Below are positions 1 to 9,430 of a stretch of DNA of 35,679 nt, in pieces. Both the position numbers and the translations under genes were made by a program. The DNA comes from Chrysophaeum taylorii (Eukaryota > Sar > Pelagophyceae > Pelagomonadales > Pelagomonadaceae): NCBI GenBank assembly GCA_029834535.1, contig JAQMWT010000371.1:1-35679 (forward strand), given 5' to 3'. Numbering within the stretch: the first letter of the stretch is position 1; every line of letters starts with the position of its first letter. Below the pieces are notes generated by a model. That model saw only the letters and a program-made list of their open reading frames with translations. It was not told the origin of the DNA and did no database searches.

Positions 1-105
1 CCCCCGGCGGGGGGTTTGGGGGGCAGAGCCCCCCAATTCCCGGGGGGTTCGGGGGGCTTGCCCCCCGAGAAAAAGGCCGAAAAAAACCCGACTTGGCCTT
101 ACTAG
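1..105 (+). mobile_element. 3' terminus of an upstream Helitron
   Basis: This is the tail of a Helitron whose body lies outside the window. It closely matches the ends of elements A, B and C. It holds two G-rich inverted repeats (16-36 with an AGA loop, 49-68 with a TT loop). A third short stem, AAGGCC/GGCCTT (73-78 with 95-100), lies one base before the terminal CTAG at 102-105. Helitrons end in CTRR preceded by a hairpin. The next base starts element A without any spacer. Confidence 0.75.
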
Positions 106-302
106 TCCACAATAATTAATTGGGAAATGTCAGTGTGTCCGTCACAACAGATTAACGGAACTCTACTTTCTGTTCAAATCCCTATGTATGCTCGAAACGG
201 GCCGACAAAATCTGCGTTTTGTAAAGCCGATTTATTTCAAAACGCTTCACCCGCGGCCTACTTTCTGTTCTTTGCTAAATGTATGAGCCAAAAGCAAAGC
301 TA

Positions 303-311
303 TTTATAAAA
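303..311 (+). promoter_or_regulatory. TATA-like box of Helitron A
   Basis: The TTTATAAAA motif is conserved at the same distance from the 5' end in A (303), B (6675) and C (8783), inside a well conserved block. That suggests a retained promoter for the Helitron transcript. The first convincing coding ATG is at 687. Transcription from it is an inference. Confidence 0.45.
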
Positions 312-686
312 TGTTTTCTTCTTGCCATCTGCGGCGAGAGCCTTGTAGTATGGAGAGAGCGAAGAAGTTTGAGCGAGAATCTGGGGTGGTTGCTGTACGT
401 ACGTCTCGAGTTCGGATCCTGTTAGTATTTCGAAGGAGAAAACCCTTAGTCGAGAGTATTTCGAAGAAGAAAACCCGTAGTATTCGTTTAAAAGAAAACC
501 CTCTCGGATGGTCGATTTGTATGCTGGTAGTCGTAGATCGAGACTATTCGAAGAAGAAAAGGAACGAATCTCTCTTAACACTGCCCTAGAAGATATAACG
601 ATCCTAGAACATAAAACGATCAGAATCCTGGCGTCACAGCGAACCGAGCACTGTGGATTATGCGCCACGCCCTCCTCCTCATTATC

Positions 687-1500
687 ATGGCAACGACCGA
701 CGCGCCGTCCTCCTCCGCCACCGCCGCCTACAGAGACCTCGCCGACGACGAAATTCTCGCGCTCTGGCGCGATCGCAACGAACGATGCGAACCCTGTTCG
801 GCCGAGGGATGCGACGCCTGCTGCCGGACCGGCCGCCGATTCTCGACCAAGCACGACGCCTACACGTATGTGTACGGCCGCCAACGACGAATCAACGCCG
901 CGCGCCTCCTCCGGACCGACGCGAACGACGCCGCGCCGAACGCGATTCCGGCGCCCGTCGGACAGGTACGGACCGTCGACGGTCCTCCACAGCCTCGCGT
1001 CGCCCCAACCGCGCTCGCTCCCGACGCGACCTTCCCCGCCGCCACCCGCGCAACCGCCGTCGACGACGCCGCGGGTACGTATCGAAGCTTCACCGATGCC
1101 GAGATCCTCGACTTCTGGCAACACCGCGAGGACGCGTGCGCGTCGTGCGCGGGACGCGGCTGCGACACGTGCTATCGAACGGGGTACCGTTTTACGTCCA
1201 AGCACGCCGGATACAGATACGTCCGCGACCGCCACCGCCGCATCGCCGCGCGCCACGCGGCTTCGCCCGAGGAGACCGCGGCGGTGCGAGACGCGAACGC
1301 GAACAGCCACCGGCAGTCGCGAGCGCGCGCGGACGCGCGGGGGGACCGCGACGCTCGCCTGGCGACCCATGCCGCCGAGCGGCGCGAATCGCGCCAGCGC
1401 GCCGACGAACGAGGGGACCGCGACGCCCGGCTCGCAACCAACGCCCAGGAACAACGCGAGTCGCGCCAACGAACCGACGACCACGGGCAGCGCGCCGCGC
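687..1500 (+). CDS. N-terminal region of the Helitron A protein with duplicated Cys4 module
   Basis: The frame opens at ATG 687 and reads well to about position 1490, where the sense continues in another frame. It contains two copies of a module of about 55 residues. Each has an EIL-x2-W segment, then C-x2-C-x4-C-x2-C (Cys 34/37/42/45 and 151/154/159/162), then a shared R-T-G-x-R-F-x2-K-H and a Y-x-Y-V-x2-R-x-R-R-I tail. The Cys4 spacing suggests a small zinc-binding fold. A linker rich in Ala and Pro separates the copies. An Arg/Asp-rich 24-residue repeat follows. I do not recognise the module from standard Helitron proteins. The role could be DNA or protein binding, but that is only inferred from the cysteines. 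Confidence 0.55.
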
Positions 1501-1541
1501 GCTCGCCGCCAACGCCGCCGAACAGCGACGCGCCCGCCAAA
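1326..1541 (+). repeat. Three 72-bp in-frame coding repeats
   Basis: Three successive 24-codon units (1326-1397, 1398-1469, 1470-1541) encode variants of R-A-D-x-R-G-D-R-D-A-R-L-A-T followed by an ERRESRQ-like end. The third unit changes frame part-way through. They form a highly charged, probably helical linker between the Cys4 modules and the Rep region. Confidence 0.6.
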
Positions 1542-3081
1542 ATGTCGTCAACGAAGTGCGGCGACGCCCGACCTTCGTCGCCCGCTGCGCCCTCGAGGAC
1601 TTCGACGACACAACCGTCCCCACGCACGACGCCGGCGCGATGGACAAAGTCTGTCCGTACTGCTACGCGCTTTACTGGCAGTCCGAGGAGACGACCAGAG
1701 GCACATACAACCGGTGCTGCTCGGGGGGCACGATCGTGCTTCCCGACCCTCCGAACCCGCCTCCGGAGTTCGTCCATCTCATCACGACACGCCACGCCAC
1801 CGGCCGCGCCTTCAGAGCCGACACCCGCAAGCTCAACAACGCTTTCACGTTCGCGAGCATGCAGGTCCACGACGAGCGCCCGTTCGCCAGAAGCAGCACG
1901 ACCTCGAGCAATCGGTGCCCCCTCAGCGCCCTGCGCATCTCGGGGCAAATACACCACCGCCTCGGCTCCTTGCGGCCGCGGGCCGGCGAGGCTCCGATGT
2001 TCGCGCAGACGTACCTGCTCGATCCCGGCACGCAACTCCAGCACCGCCTCCAGTCGACGCTCATGAACGATCACATGGTCCGCACGGTCCAGGACGTCAT
2101 CCTCGCCAACAACCGCTTCGTCCGAACGTTTCGACACGCCGACGCCTACATCAACAGCGCGAACGCCGACGCAACCAACGCCCGAATCGTCATCCATGCG
2201 GAACAAAGGCCCGCCGACCACCACGCGCGACGCGGAAACGCGCAGGTCGTCGACGAGGTCGCCATGATCGTCCTCGGCGACGAAGAGACCGCCGTGCCGA
2301 ACCGCGACATCGTCGTCCACTGCGAGGGCGCGCACGGGCGGCCCGAGCTCGAGCTCATCAGCATCTACAACGGGCAGCGCGATCCCCTTCACTTCACCCT
2401 CATGTTCCCACGGGCGGCCCAGCGGCTACAACATCGGAATCAACGGTTAACCCCGAGGACGGGACCGCCCGCCTCACCACCATCACGCCAAAGGAATATT
2501 ACGTTTATCGCGCGCACCTCCGCGCGCCAAAACCCGGACAAACCACCTGCCGGCCCCGAGGACGAGACCAACAGAGAGACCAAGAGCGAGACCAACAGAG
2601 ACGCAACAACAACACTTCGCCGGTACTGGCCCTCGCCCTCCACGTTTTTTCCCTCATCCACCGCCTCAACCACTTGAGCCACGAGTACTTCCTCGACGGC
2701 GCCGTCAAGATGGAGGTGTCGCGGATCGAGTGGTGCCGCCGGAACCAAAAGAAGCTGCGCGCCGATCTCTACTTCGGTCTCCAAGACGCCGTCGCGGATG
2801 GCGAGGCGGGCAACGCGGGCAAACGCAGCATCCTCCCGTCCACGTTCAAGGGGTCGCAGCGAGATGCGCGCCGCCTACCAGGACGCCATGGCCATCGTCA
2901 GAGTTTGCGGCAGGCCCTCATTCTTCATTACGTTCACGTGCAACCCGAAGTGGGACGAAATCATGGCCGAACTCTACGAGCACGAGGAGCCCCACATGCG
3001 ACCCGACCTCATCATCCGCGTCTTTCACATTAAGCTCGCCGAGCTCCTCCGCGACCTCACCGAGCGCCCGTCCTCGGCCGC
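1490..3081 (+). pseudogene. Helitron Rep N-terminal region, frameshifted
   Basis: This stretch carries the Helitron-like N domain that precedes the HUH nuclease. Recognisable parts are a CPYC and RCC cysteine pair (about 1645-1725), the NNAFTFASM segment (about 1836), the ISGQIHHRLGSLRP segment (about 1935), then DGTARLTTITPKEYYVYR (about 2458), LRADLYFGLQDAV (about 2755) and GRPSFFITFTCNPKW (about 2910). They lie in different frames, so indels must be assumed near 1490, 2420, 2447, 2860 and 3065. All shifts fall in the Rep half. The gene is probably decayed here, although clustered assembly indels could give the same picture. Long open frames in other phases over this region are chance consequences of high GC. 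Confidence 0.7.
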
Positions 3082-6000
3082 GTGCACGCGTACACGTACA
3101 CGATCGAGTACCAGAAGCGGGGCCTGCCCCACGCCCACATCCTCCTCATCCTCGACAGCCGAGACGACATCGCCGCCGACGACGTCGACAAGGTCGCCTG
3201 CGCAGAGCCCCCCGACCCGAACGACCCGAGACACAAGGAACTCCACCAAATCGTCGTCAACCACATGCTCCACGGGCCCTGCGGCCGCGACTACCCGTCG
3301 TGCCCCTGCATGCAGGACGGAGAATGCTCCAAGCGCTTTCCCAAAGAATTCCAACGGCACACGACCGTCCCGGAGGACAACTACGTCCAATACCGCCGCC
3401 GCTCGCCCCAAGACGGCGGCCGCACCTATACCAAGGTCATAAACGGCCGCCCCTGCGTCATCGACAACAGATGGATCGTCCCCTACAACCCCTGGCTCCT
3501 CAAGAAATACAAGACGCACCTCAACGTCGAGATCTGCTGCACCATCCACGTCTGCGCCTACCTGTACAAATATGTCTTCAAGGGCCCGGACAGCGCAACG
3601 ATCACGATCCGGCAAGACACGTCTCGCGGCCACCGCGACCCCCGCCTCCTGGACGAGATTTCGACGTACCAGACCGGCCGCTACATTTGCTCGACGGAGG
3701 CCCTCAACCGCATCTTCGGCAACGAAACCCACGCGAGGCACCCCGCCGTCTTCCACCTCGCCGTCCACCTCGAAAACGGCCAGCGGGTCTACTGGCAGGA
3801 TTCCGACGACCCCGCCCTCCGCGACTACTACGCCTCGCTCGCCGCCCAGACCCCCCCCGACACCACGCTCACTGCCATGTTCAACCTCAACGACGCCGCC
3901 AAGACCAACAAGGCAAACGGCATCCAGCACATCGAGCCCTACCAGGTCGACCCCCTCACGCTCCTCTACACCGACCTCCCCACACACTACACGTTCTCAG
4001 ACAAAACTTGGGTCCCACGAAGAAAAGGAGACACCAAACGCCGCGAGCGCCTCGGCCTCGACGAGAACGACTTCTCGACGGATACCGTGGCGCGCATGTA
4101 CGCCGTCTCTCCCAAGAACCAGGAGGCCTTCCACATGCGCGTCCTCCTGACAGTCGTCCGCGGGCCCACCTGCTACTCCGACTTGCGCATTGTGCCCGGG
4201 AAAAACAACGACAAGCCGTACGACACCTTCAAGGAAGCCTGCAAGGCGCGGAACCTCCTCCACGACGACGCCGAATGGACCAAGTGCCTCGAGGCCGCCG
4301 CGGTCTCCAACACCGCGTACGAGCAACGGTTGCTCTTCGCCATGCTCATCACTCACTGCGAGCTCACTAACCCCTTCGTCATCTGGGAAGCCACGAAGAA
4401 AACCCTACCACCGACATCCTCCGCCGGTACCGGACATCACCGCAACCAGGACCTCGACCTCAACGAGAGCATGGAGAACGAAGCCCTCCTCGACATCCAG
4501 GCCCACCTCGAAGGCGCCGGCATGACAATGCGCCAAGTCGGCTTGCCCGAGCCCACGCAGGCCGAGCAGCTCACGTCGCGGTTCGTCGCCGAGGAACTCC
4601 GCTTCGGCGACACCCGGGAGAAGCGCGCCGCCCTCGCCGAGATCCTGCGCCGCAACCTCGAAAGCATGCGCCAGCACAACCAGCCGCAGCTCGACGCCTT
4701 CAACGAGATCATGATCTTCGTCTACCCAGGTAGTCCCCCCATGCTCCTCGCGCCCGGCGCCGCCTTCTTCATACAGGCGGCCGCGGGAACCGGCAAGACT
4801 TTCCTCTGCCAGACGCTCCTCGCAGCCGTGCGCGAACGCCACCACGTTGCGCTCGCCACCGCGAGCTCCGGCATCGCCGCCACGCTCCTCCAGGGCGGCC
4901 GCACCGCGCACTCGCGTTTCAAGATCCCGCTCAACGTGTCCGACACGAGCGTCTGCAACGTCACGAGAAACAAGAAGGACCGCACCCGCGACGTCCTCAA
5001 GGCCAAGCTCATTTTGTGGGACGAAGCGCCCATGACGAACAAGGACACGCTCATGACCGTGGACCGCACGCTGCGCGACATCCTCATGACCGACGCGCCC
5101 TTCGGCGGCAAGGTCATCGTCTTCCTCGGCGACTTCCGCCAGACGCTGCCGATCGTCAAGCGCGGCCGCCGGTACGAAATCGTCGGCGCCTGCATCAAGA
5201 ACGCGCCCGTCTGGGCCCACGTTCGTGTCCGCGAGCTCACCGTCAACATGCGCGTCAAAATGTCTGGCGGCCAGGACCAAGTCGACCTCCAGGAGTTCGC
5301 CGACTTCCTCCTCCGCGTCGGAGACGGCACGCTGCCCACCGAGCCCGCCCTCGGCGACGACTGGATCAACCTCGGCACCCACGTGCCCCACGTCGACAGC
5401 CCCGCCGACTTGACCGCCCGCGTCTACGGCGAAGCCCGCTTCGACGACCCCGCGTGGCTTTTCGAACGCGCGGTTCTCACGCCCAAGAACTCGAACGTCG
5501 ACCATTACAACGCCGAGATGACCGCGACCTTCCCCGGCTCCACCGTCCACACCTTCCACTCGGCCAACGAAGTCGCATACGAGGACGACCCCGTCCTCTA
5601 CCCCATCGAATTCTTGAACTCCCTCACGCCCAGCGGCATGCCTCCCCACGAACTCAAACTCAAGGTCGGCATGCCCGTCATGCTCCTTCGAAACGCCACC
5701 CCCCTCCACTCCAACGGAACGCGCTACGTTGTCCTCCGCGTCGTAACCGACTGCCTCCTCGAACTCGCCACCTGGATCAAAGACGAAGCCGGCGTCCCCC
5801 AACGACACACGCTCCTGGTCCCCCGCTTCACGTTTACGACCACCGGCAACGACTACCCCTTCACATTGCGACGCCGCCAGTTCCCACTGCGCCCCGCTTT
5901 CGCGATGACCATCAACAAATCCCAAGGCCAAACCCTTAAAAAGGTTGGCCTCCTCCTCCTCCCCGAACCCGTCTTTTCCCACGGCCAACTATACGTCGCC

Positions 6001-6129
6001 CTTAGCCGCGTCGGCCGCCGTGATGACTTCGTCTTCTACGCCCAGAACAACACCTTCGTCCGCGACTACGCCCGCCGCCACCCCGGCGCCTACACCAAAA
6101 ACATTGTCTATAAGGAAATACTCCAATAA
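3082..6129 (+). CDS. Helitron Rep (HUH, Y2) and PIF1-like helicase
   Basis: An open frame of 1015 codons holds the Rep catalytic core and the helicase. The HUH motif is P-H-A-H-I at residues 16-20. The two nucleophile tyrosines are in AYLYKYVFKG (Tyr160, Tyr164). The SF1B/PIF1 motifs follow: Walker A GTGKT (569-573), Walker B ILWDEAP (about 643), GDFRQTLP (about 683), NKSQGQT (about 945) and HGQLYVALSRV (about 969). Rep nicks and joins the element's ends and the helicase unwinds DNA for rolling-circle transposition. The listed start is the point where the frame opens. The true protein must begin upstream, because FITFTCNPKW and earlier Rep segments lie in other frames. It ends at TAA 6127-6129. 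Confidence 0.9.
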   Translation: MHAYTYTIEYQKRGLPHAHILLILDSRDDIAADDVDKVACAEPPDPNDPRHKELHQIVVNHMLHGPCGRDYPSCPCMQDGECSKRFPKEFQRHTTVPEDNYVQYRRRSPQDGGRTYTKVINGRPCVIDNRWIVPYNPWLLKKYKTHLNVEICCTIHVCAYLYKYVFKGPDSATITIRQDTSRGHRDPRLLDEISTYQTGRYICSTEALNRIFGNETHARHPAVFHLAVHLENGQRVYWQDSDDPALRDYYASLAAQTPPDTTLTAMFNLNDAAKTNKANGIQHIEPYQVDPLTLLYTDLPTHYTFSDKTWVPRRKGDTKRRERLGLDENDFSTDTVARMYAVSPKNQEAFHMRVLLTVVRGPTCYSDLRIVPGKNNDKPYDTFKEACKARNLLHDDAEWTKCLEAAAVSNTAYEQRLLFAMLITHCELTNPFVIWEATKKTLPPTSSAGTGHHRNQDLDLNESMENEALLDIQAHLEGAGMTMRQVGLPEPTQAEQLTSRFVAEELRFGDTREKRAALAEILRRNLESMRQHNQPQLDAFNEIMIFVYPGSPPMLLAPGAAFFIQAAAGTGKTFLCQTLLAAVRERHHVALATASSGIAATLLQGGRTAHSRFKIPLNVSDTSVCNVTRNKKDRTRDVLKAKLILWDEAPMTNKDTLMTVDRTLRDILMTDAPFGGKVIVFLGDFRQTLPIVKRGRRYEIVGACIKNAPVWAHVRVRELTVNMRVKMSGGQDQVDLQEFADFLLRVGDGTLPTEPALGDDWINLGTHVPHVDSPADLTARVYGEARFDDPAWLFERAVLTPKNSNVDHYNAEMTATFPGSTVHTFHSANEVAYEDDPVLYPIEFLNSLTPSGMPPHELKLKVGMPVMLLRNATPLHSNGTRYVVLRVVTDCLLELATWIKDEAGVPQRHTLLVPRFTFTTTGNDYPFTLRRRQFPLRPAFAMTINKSQGQTLKKVGLLLLPEPVFSHGQLYVALSRVGRRDDFVFYAQNNTFVRDYARRHPGAYTKNIVYKEILQ

Positions 6130-6186
6130 AAACGGCCCTCGGCCATCACATAGTCCATCCGCAAAAAACGCAAAGCCGAAAATAAA
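6125..6186 (+). terminator. Polyadenylation signals of Helitron A
   Basis: AATAAA occurs at 6125-6130, overlapping the stop codon, and again at 6181-6186. Both are conserved at the equivalent places in B and C. Use as poly(A) signals is inferred from the motif only. Confidence 0.4.
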
Positions 6187-6419
6187 CAGGCATAATGCTA
6201 ACCCCCATAACGCCTCGCGCAACGGAAAGCAACGAAAACGGTGCACACCCTAACCCAAGAACGAAAAACTTACCAAGAAATCTTCAAGAACCGAAAACAC
6301 TCAATTTCCACGGCGTGCGACGGCGTTTTTGGTCGGCTCCCGAGACGCGGCGGCCGTCGAGGCGGTGGGGGGTCCGGGGGTGTCCCCGGGGGGTTTGGGG
6401 GGGCCCCAATCCCGGGGGT

Positions 6420-6477
6420 TCGGGGGGCTTGCCCCCCGAGAAAAAGGCCGCCGAAAAACCCGACTTGGCCTTACTAG
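6420..6477 (+). other. Helitron A 3' hairpins and CTAG end
   Basis: An inverted repeat of G and C runs with a TT loop spans 6420-6439. A second, AAGGCC/GGCCTT, spans 6444-6472. It is followed by one A and CTAG at 6474-6477. Upstream, 6366-6427 holds several runs of five or more G. The terminal hairpin is the known transposition terminator of Helitrons. Which of the two stems serves that role here is unclear. Confidence 0.65.
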
Positions 6478-6674
6478 TCCACAATAATTAATTGGGAAAT
6501 GTCAGTCAGTCAGTCACAGGACTCTAACGGGACTCTACTTTCTGTTCGAACGAGCATGTATGCTCGAAACGGGCCGACAAAATCTGCGTTTTGTAAAGCC
6601 GATTTATTTCAAAACGCTTCACCCGCGACCTACTTTCTGTTCTTTGCTAAATGTATGCGCCAAAAGCCTTGCTC

Positions 6675-6683
6675 TTTATAAAA
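6675..6683 (+). promoter_or_regulatory. TATA-like box of Helitron B
   Basis: TTTATAAAA in the conserved block corresponding to 303-311 of element A. It may drive a non-coding transcript. Confidence 0.35.
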
Positions 6684-6888
6684 TGTTTTCTTCTTGCCAT
6701 CTGTGAGAGTCTTGTGTTCTGGGAGAGACCGACGAACTTTGAGCGAGAATCTGGGGAGGGTGCGTTGCGTACGTCTCGAGTTCGGATCCTGGTGGTAAGA
6801 TTAATAAATCGAGAGTAATTCGAAGAAAAACAACCCTTACCCTTATTCGTTCTTTTTTGCTATTTGCTATGCAAACCCTCGGCCGATC

Positions 6889-8120
6889 TTTTTGAAGGTT
6901 GAAGGTCGACGACGGCGATGGAGCCTTCGCCCGCCAAACGGGACGACGCGCTCGAGCCAGGGACGCGAGCCTCGACGCCGGCATGGCATGCCGGCTGCTC
7001 CCTCTTATCTTTCGGGGTTCTTTCGGGGTTCTGGCGCGCGCAAAAATGCGACGCGATTTCGCCTTTTTTGCGCGCGAACTCTACGGTACGCGCGCGATGC
7101 GTGCCGCCGTCTTCGTCGCCGCTGCGACCGGCCACCAGGGACGCGAGCCTCGACGCCGGCATCGCATGCCGGCGTTTTACTTTCGATGTTCTTTCGGGGT
7201 TCTGGCGCGCGCAAAAATGCGACGCGATTTCGCCTTTTTTGCGCGCGAACTCTTCTGTACGCGCGCGATGCGTGCCAGCGTCTTCGTCGCCCCTGCGACC
7301 GGCCACCGAAATCGACAACGGCTTGCCGGTCAAAGCCCGCTTCCACGGCTACGACTCGCTCTTCCGACGGGCCGTCCTCGAGAACGCGCGCGACCGAACG
7401 AGACTCGACCGTCGACTCGGTGGATCGACCACCGTTTAACCTTCGTTACGATGCGTGCCGCCGGCTTCGTCGCCGCGAGCGGCCACCGCCGTCGCGACCG
7501 CGGACTCGGACTCGCCCGCGGGTTGACGTCCAGTCGACCAACCCGAAAAAAACTCGGCGGCGCTCGACGGGCGGCGCGCCGCGCTCGACGCGTCTGCCAG
7601 CGCTTCGATACGATGCGTGCCGGCGTCTTCGTCGCCGCTGCGAGCGGCCACCGCCGTCCCGACCGCGGCCTCGGACTCTCCCCCGCGGGCGACAACGGCT
7701 CGCCGTAAAGTCGCGGCCTTCGTCGAGGCGTCGTCGACCTCGACGCGTCCGCGACCGCGATTTCGCTTTGGTCGACGGTGGTCGCGCCACGTCCTGGGAC
7801 TGGCCGGGCTCTGGCCATCGCAAACCTCGCGACCTACTGCTGGAGCGCCTACGGATCGAAGACCACGAAAAACGCGGCGACGACGGCGACGAGCGTGCCG
7901 CGCGCACCCGCGCCGACGACCGGCCGCGCGCCCGCGCGCGCCCACGACGACCGCCCGTGGCCGCGCTCTGGCCATCGCCGACGGAGAAGAAGAAGACGAA
8001 GACCTCCCCTTTCGCGTCTACGGCGAAGTCCGCTTCCGCGGCCACGCCTCGCTCTTCCCGCAGCGGCCGTCCTCGCCGCGAGAACCTCTGGACCGTCGAC
8101 CGCGACGGCGCGTCCGCTAT
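6889..8120. other. GC-rich filler of Helitron B
   Basis: There is no convincing gene here. Many overlapping open frames exist in all phases, as expected from high GC. The region consists of repeated blocks, including a 178-bp tandem duplication and four copies of a 40-bp core. A short piece near 8017-8085 reads like the VYGE-x-RF segment of the PIF1 helicase, which hints at scrambled helicase-derived DNA. Similar sequence fills element C (about 9350-10420). Confidence 0.5.
6957..7306. repeat. Tandem duplication (178 and 172 bp) in Helitron B
   Basis: Units 6957-7134 and 7135-7306 match closely. Each begins with CCAGGGACGCGAGCC, contains a GCCGGCAT palindrome and ends at CGGCCAC. Element C holds a single copy (about 9411-9585). 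The first unit has a short internal repeat of TTTCGGGGTTC. Confidence 0.8.
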
Positions 8121-8215
8121 CTATGGATTATGCGCCACGCCCTCCTTCTCACTACGCCCGCCGCCACCCCGGCGCCTACACCAAAAACATTGTCTATAAG
8201 GAAATACTCCAATAA
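8121..8215 (+). pseudogene. Remnant of the Helitron ORF at the deletion joint in B
   Basis: 8121-8150 matches A 651-680, just before the A start codon. 8151-8215 matches A 6065-6129, the last codons of the helicase ending in PGAYTKNIVYKEILQ. The joint at 8150/8151 therefore marks a 5384-bp deletion relative to A. The same joint is present in C. Confidence 0.8.
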
Positions 8216-8782
8216 AAGCGGCCCTCGGCCATCACATAGTCCATCCGCAAAAAACGCAAAGCCGAAAATAAACAGGCATAACGCTAACCCCCAGAACGCT
8301 TCGCGCAACGGAAAGCAAGGAAAACGGTACCCACCCTAACCCAAGAACGAAAAATTGCGCAGAAATCTTCAAGAACCGAAAAGACAGAATTTCCACGGCG
8401 TGCGACGGCGTTTTTGTCGGCTCCGTGCCCCGGCGGCGGGGGCGAGCCCCCTTCGGGGTCGGGGGTGCCCGGGGGGTGTGTCCCCGGCGGGGGGTTTGGG
8501 GGGCAGAGCCCCCCAATTCCCGGGGGGTTCGGGGGGCTTGCCCCCCGAGAAAAAGGCCGGAAAAAACCCGACTTGGCCTTACTAGTCCACAATAATTAAT
8601 TGGGAAATGTCAGTCTGTCAGTGACGACACATTAACGGAACTCTACTTTCTGTTCAAACCAGCATGTATGCTCGAAACGGGCCGACAAAATCTGCGTTTT
8701 GTAAAGCCGATTTATTTCAAAACGCTTCACCTCCGGCCTACTTTCTGTTCTTTGCTAAATGTATGAGCCAAAAGCAAAGCTA

Positions 8783-8791
8783 TTTATAAAA
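8783..8791 (+). promoter_or_regulatory. TATA-like box of Helitron C
   Basis: TTTATAAAA at the position equivalent to 303-311 in A, within the same conserved block. Confidence 0.35.
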
Positions 8792-8974
8792 TGTTTTCTT
8801 CTTGCCATCTGCGGCGAGCCTTGTAGTATCGGAGAGAGCGTAGAAGTTTGAGCGAGAATCTGGGGTGGTTGCTGTACGTACGTCTCGAGTTCGGATCCTG
8901 GTGGTCGATTTGTAATGCTGAGAGTAGTAGCCTGGGGAGCGTGGGTGAAGACGATTTTCGGATACGTAGTGCGC

Positions 8975-9010
8975 CTAGGTCCCTGGTTTCGAGTTCGATT
9001 CCCGTAGTAG
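8975..9010 (+). other. tRNA B-box-like sequence inside Helitron C
   Basis: GAGTTCGATTCCCG resembles the T-arm / RNA polymerase III B box (GGTTCGANTCC) and lies in the block unique to C. The T stem would contain an A-C mismatch and I could not fold a full cloverleaf. It may be the remnant of a tRNA-derived SINE or chance. Confidence 0.25.
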
Positions 9011-9032
9011 TAAATTGGACGCTGGTGGTCGT

Positions 9033-9292
9033 AAAAATCGAGAGTATTTCGAAGAAGAAAACCCGTAGTATTTGTTAAGAAGACCATACCCCGTCCCACT
9101 GCGAACGTTCCGGCTGCCAACCGGCCCGCCCGGGAGGCGAATAGGTGCCAACCTACGCCGGGAGGGCGGATGCCCTCGCAAGGCTCAGGATTCGTGAGGC
9201 ACCGTCCTCCATCGCAACCGCAGTCAGCGATCAGGGTAAGGTTGTAGTCGTAAATCGAGAGTATTTCGAAGAAGAAAACCCTTAGTATTTCT
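9033..9292 (+). repeat. Pair of ~40-bp direct repeats in Helitron C
   Basis: AATCGAGAGTATTTCGAAG and the following AAGAAAACCC-TAGTATTT occur at about 9038-9078 and again at about 9251-9292, flanking about 170 bp that A and B lack. Single or partial copies occur in A (about 455-487) and B (about 6807-6846). Confidence 0.6.
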
Positions 9293-9430
9293 AAAAATCT
9301 TCCTCTTTTTTTGCTATGCAAACCCTCGGCCGATCTTTTTTGAAGTAAGGTTGACGCGTGCGACGGCGATGGAGCCTTCGCCCGGCAAACGGGACGACGC
9401 GCTCGAGCCAGGGACGCGACGCGAGCCTCG

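Larger units (their letters stand above)
106..6477 (+). mobile_element. Helitron A, rolling-circle transposon with coding region
   Basis: A 6372-bp element starting TC (106-107) and ending CTAG (6474-6477). It encodes a Rep/helicase protein in several reading frames, with the C-terminal 1015 codons open. The 5' 200 bp and 3' 350 bp are shared with B and C. The ends were fixed by comparing the four copies of the CTAG/TC junction at 105/106, 6477/6478, 8585/8586 and 10870/10871. Frameshifts in the Rep N-terminal half suggest it is no longer fully autonomous unless they are assembly errors. Confidence 0.85.
6478..8585 (+). mobile_element. Helitron B, non-autonomous derivative
   Basis: A 2108-bp element with the same 5' end, TATA block, 3' end and hairpins as A, and no Rep or helicase. 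The sequence joins A-equivalent position 680 directly to 6065, so only the last 20-odd codons of the helicase gene remain. The central 1.2 kb is GC-rich repetitive sequence not found in A. It must depend on proteins supplied by another element. Confidence 0.8.

Noticed and set aside
127..309. 60-codon ORF repeated near the 5' ends of Helitrons A and B
   Set aside because: In C the same sequence is broken by an early TGA. The conservation is better explained by shared non-coding 5' end sequence.
653..2677. 674-codon frame taken as a single gene
   Set aside because: Rep-like content starts only at about 1490 and is lost near 2420. Upstream the better protein is in the frame starting at 687.
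508..3033. Long open frame of about 840 codons on the plus strand
   Set aside because: Only its last part (about 2450-2860) carries Rep sequence. The rest is low-complexity Arg/Pro/Thr sequence from GC-rich DNA read out of phase.
4405..5988. 527-codon open frame on the minus strand
   Set aside because: It lies exactly opposite the helicase motifs and has no recognisable domain; it is an antisense shadow.
6892..8339. Several ORFs of 100-430 codons in the B and C filler
   Set aside because: They occur in all phases, are Arg/Ala/Pro-rich, change between B and C, and match no domain.
8975..9010. A tRNA gene
   Set aside because: Only a T-arm-like stretch is present; no acceptor or anticodon arms could be paired.
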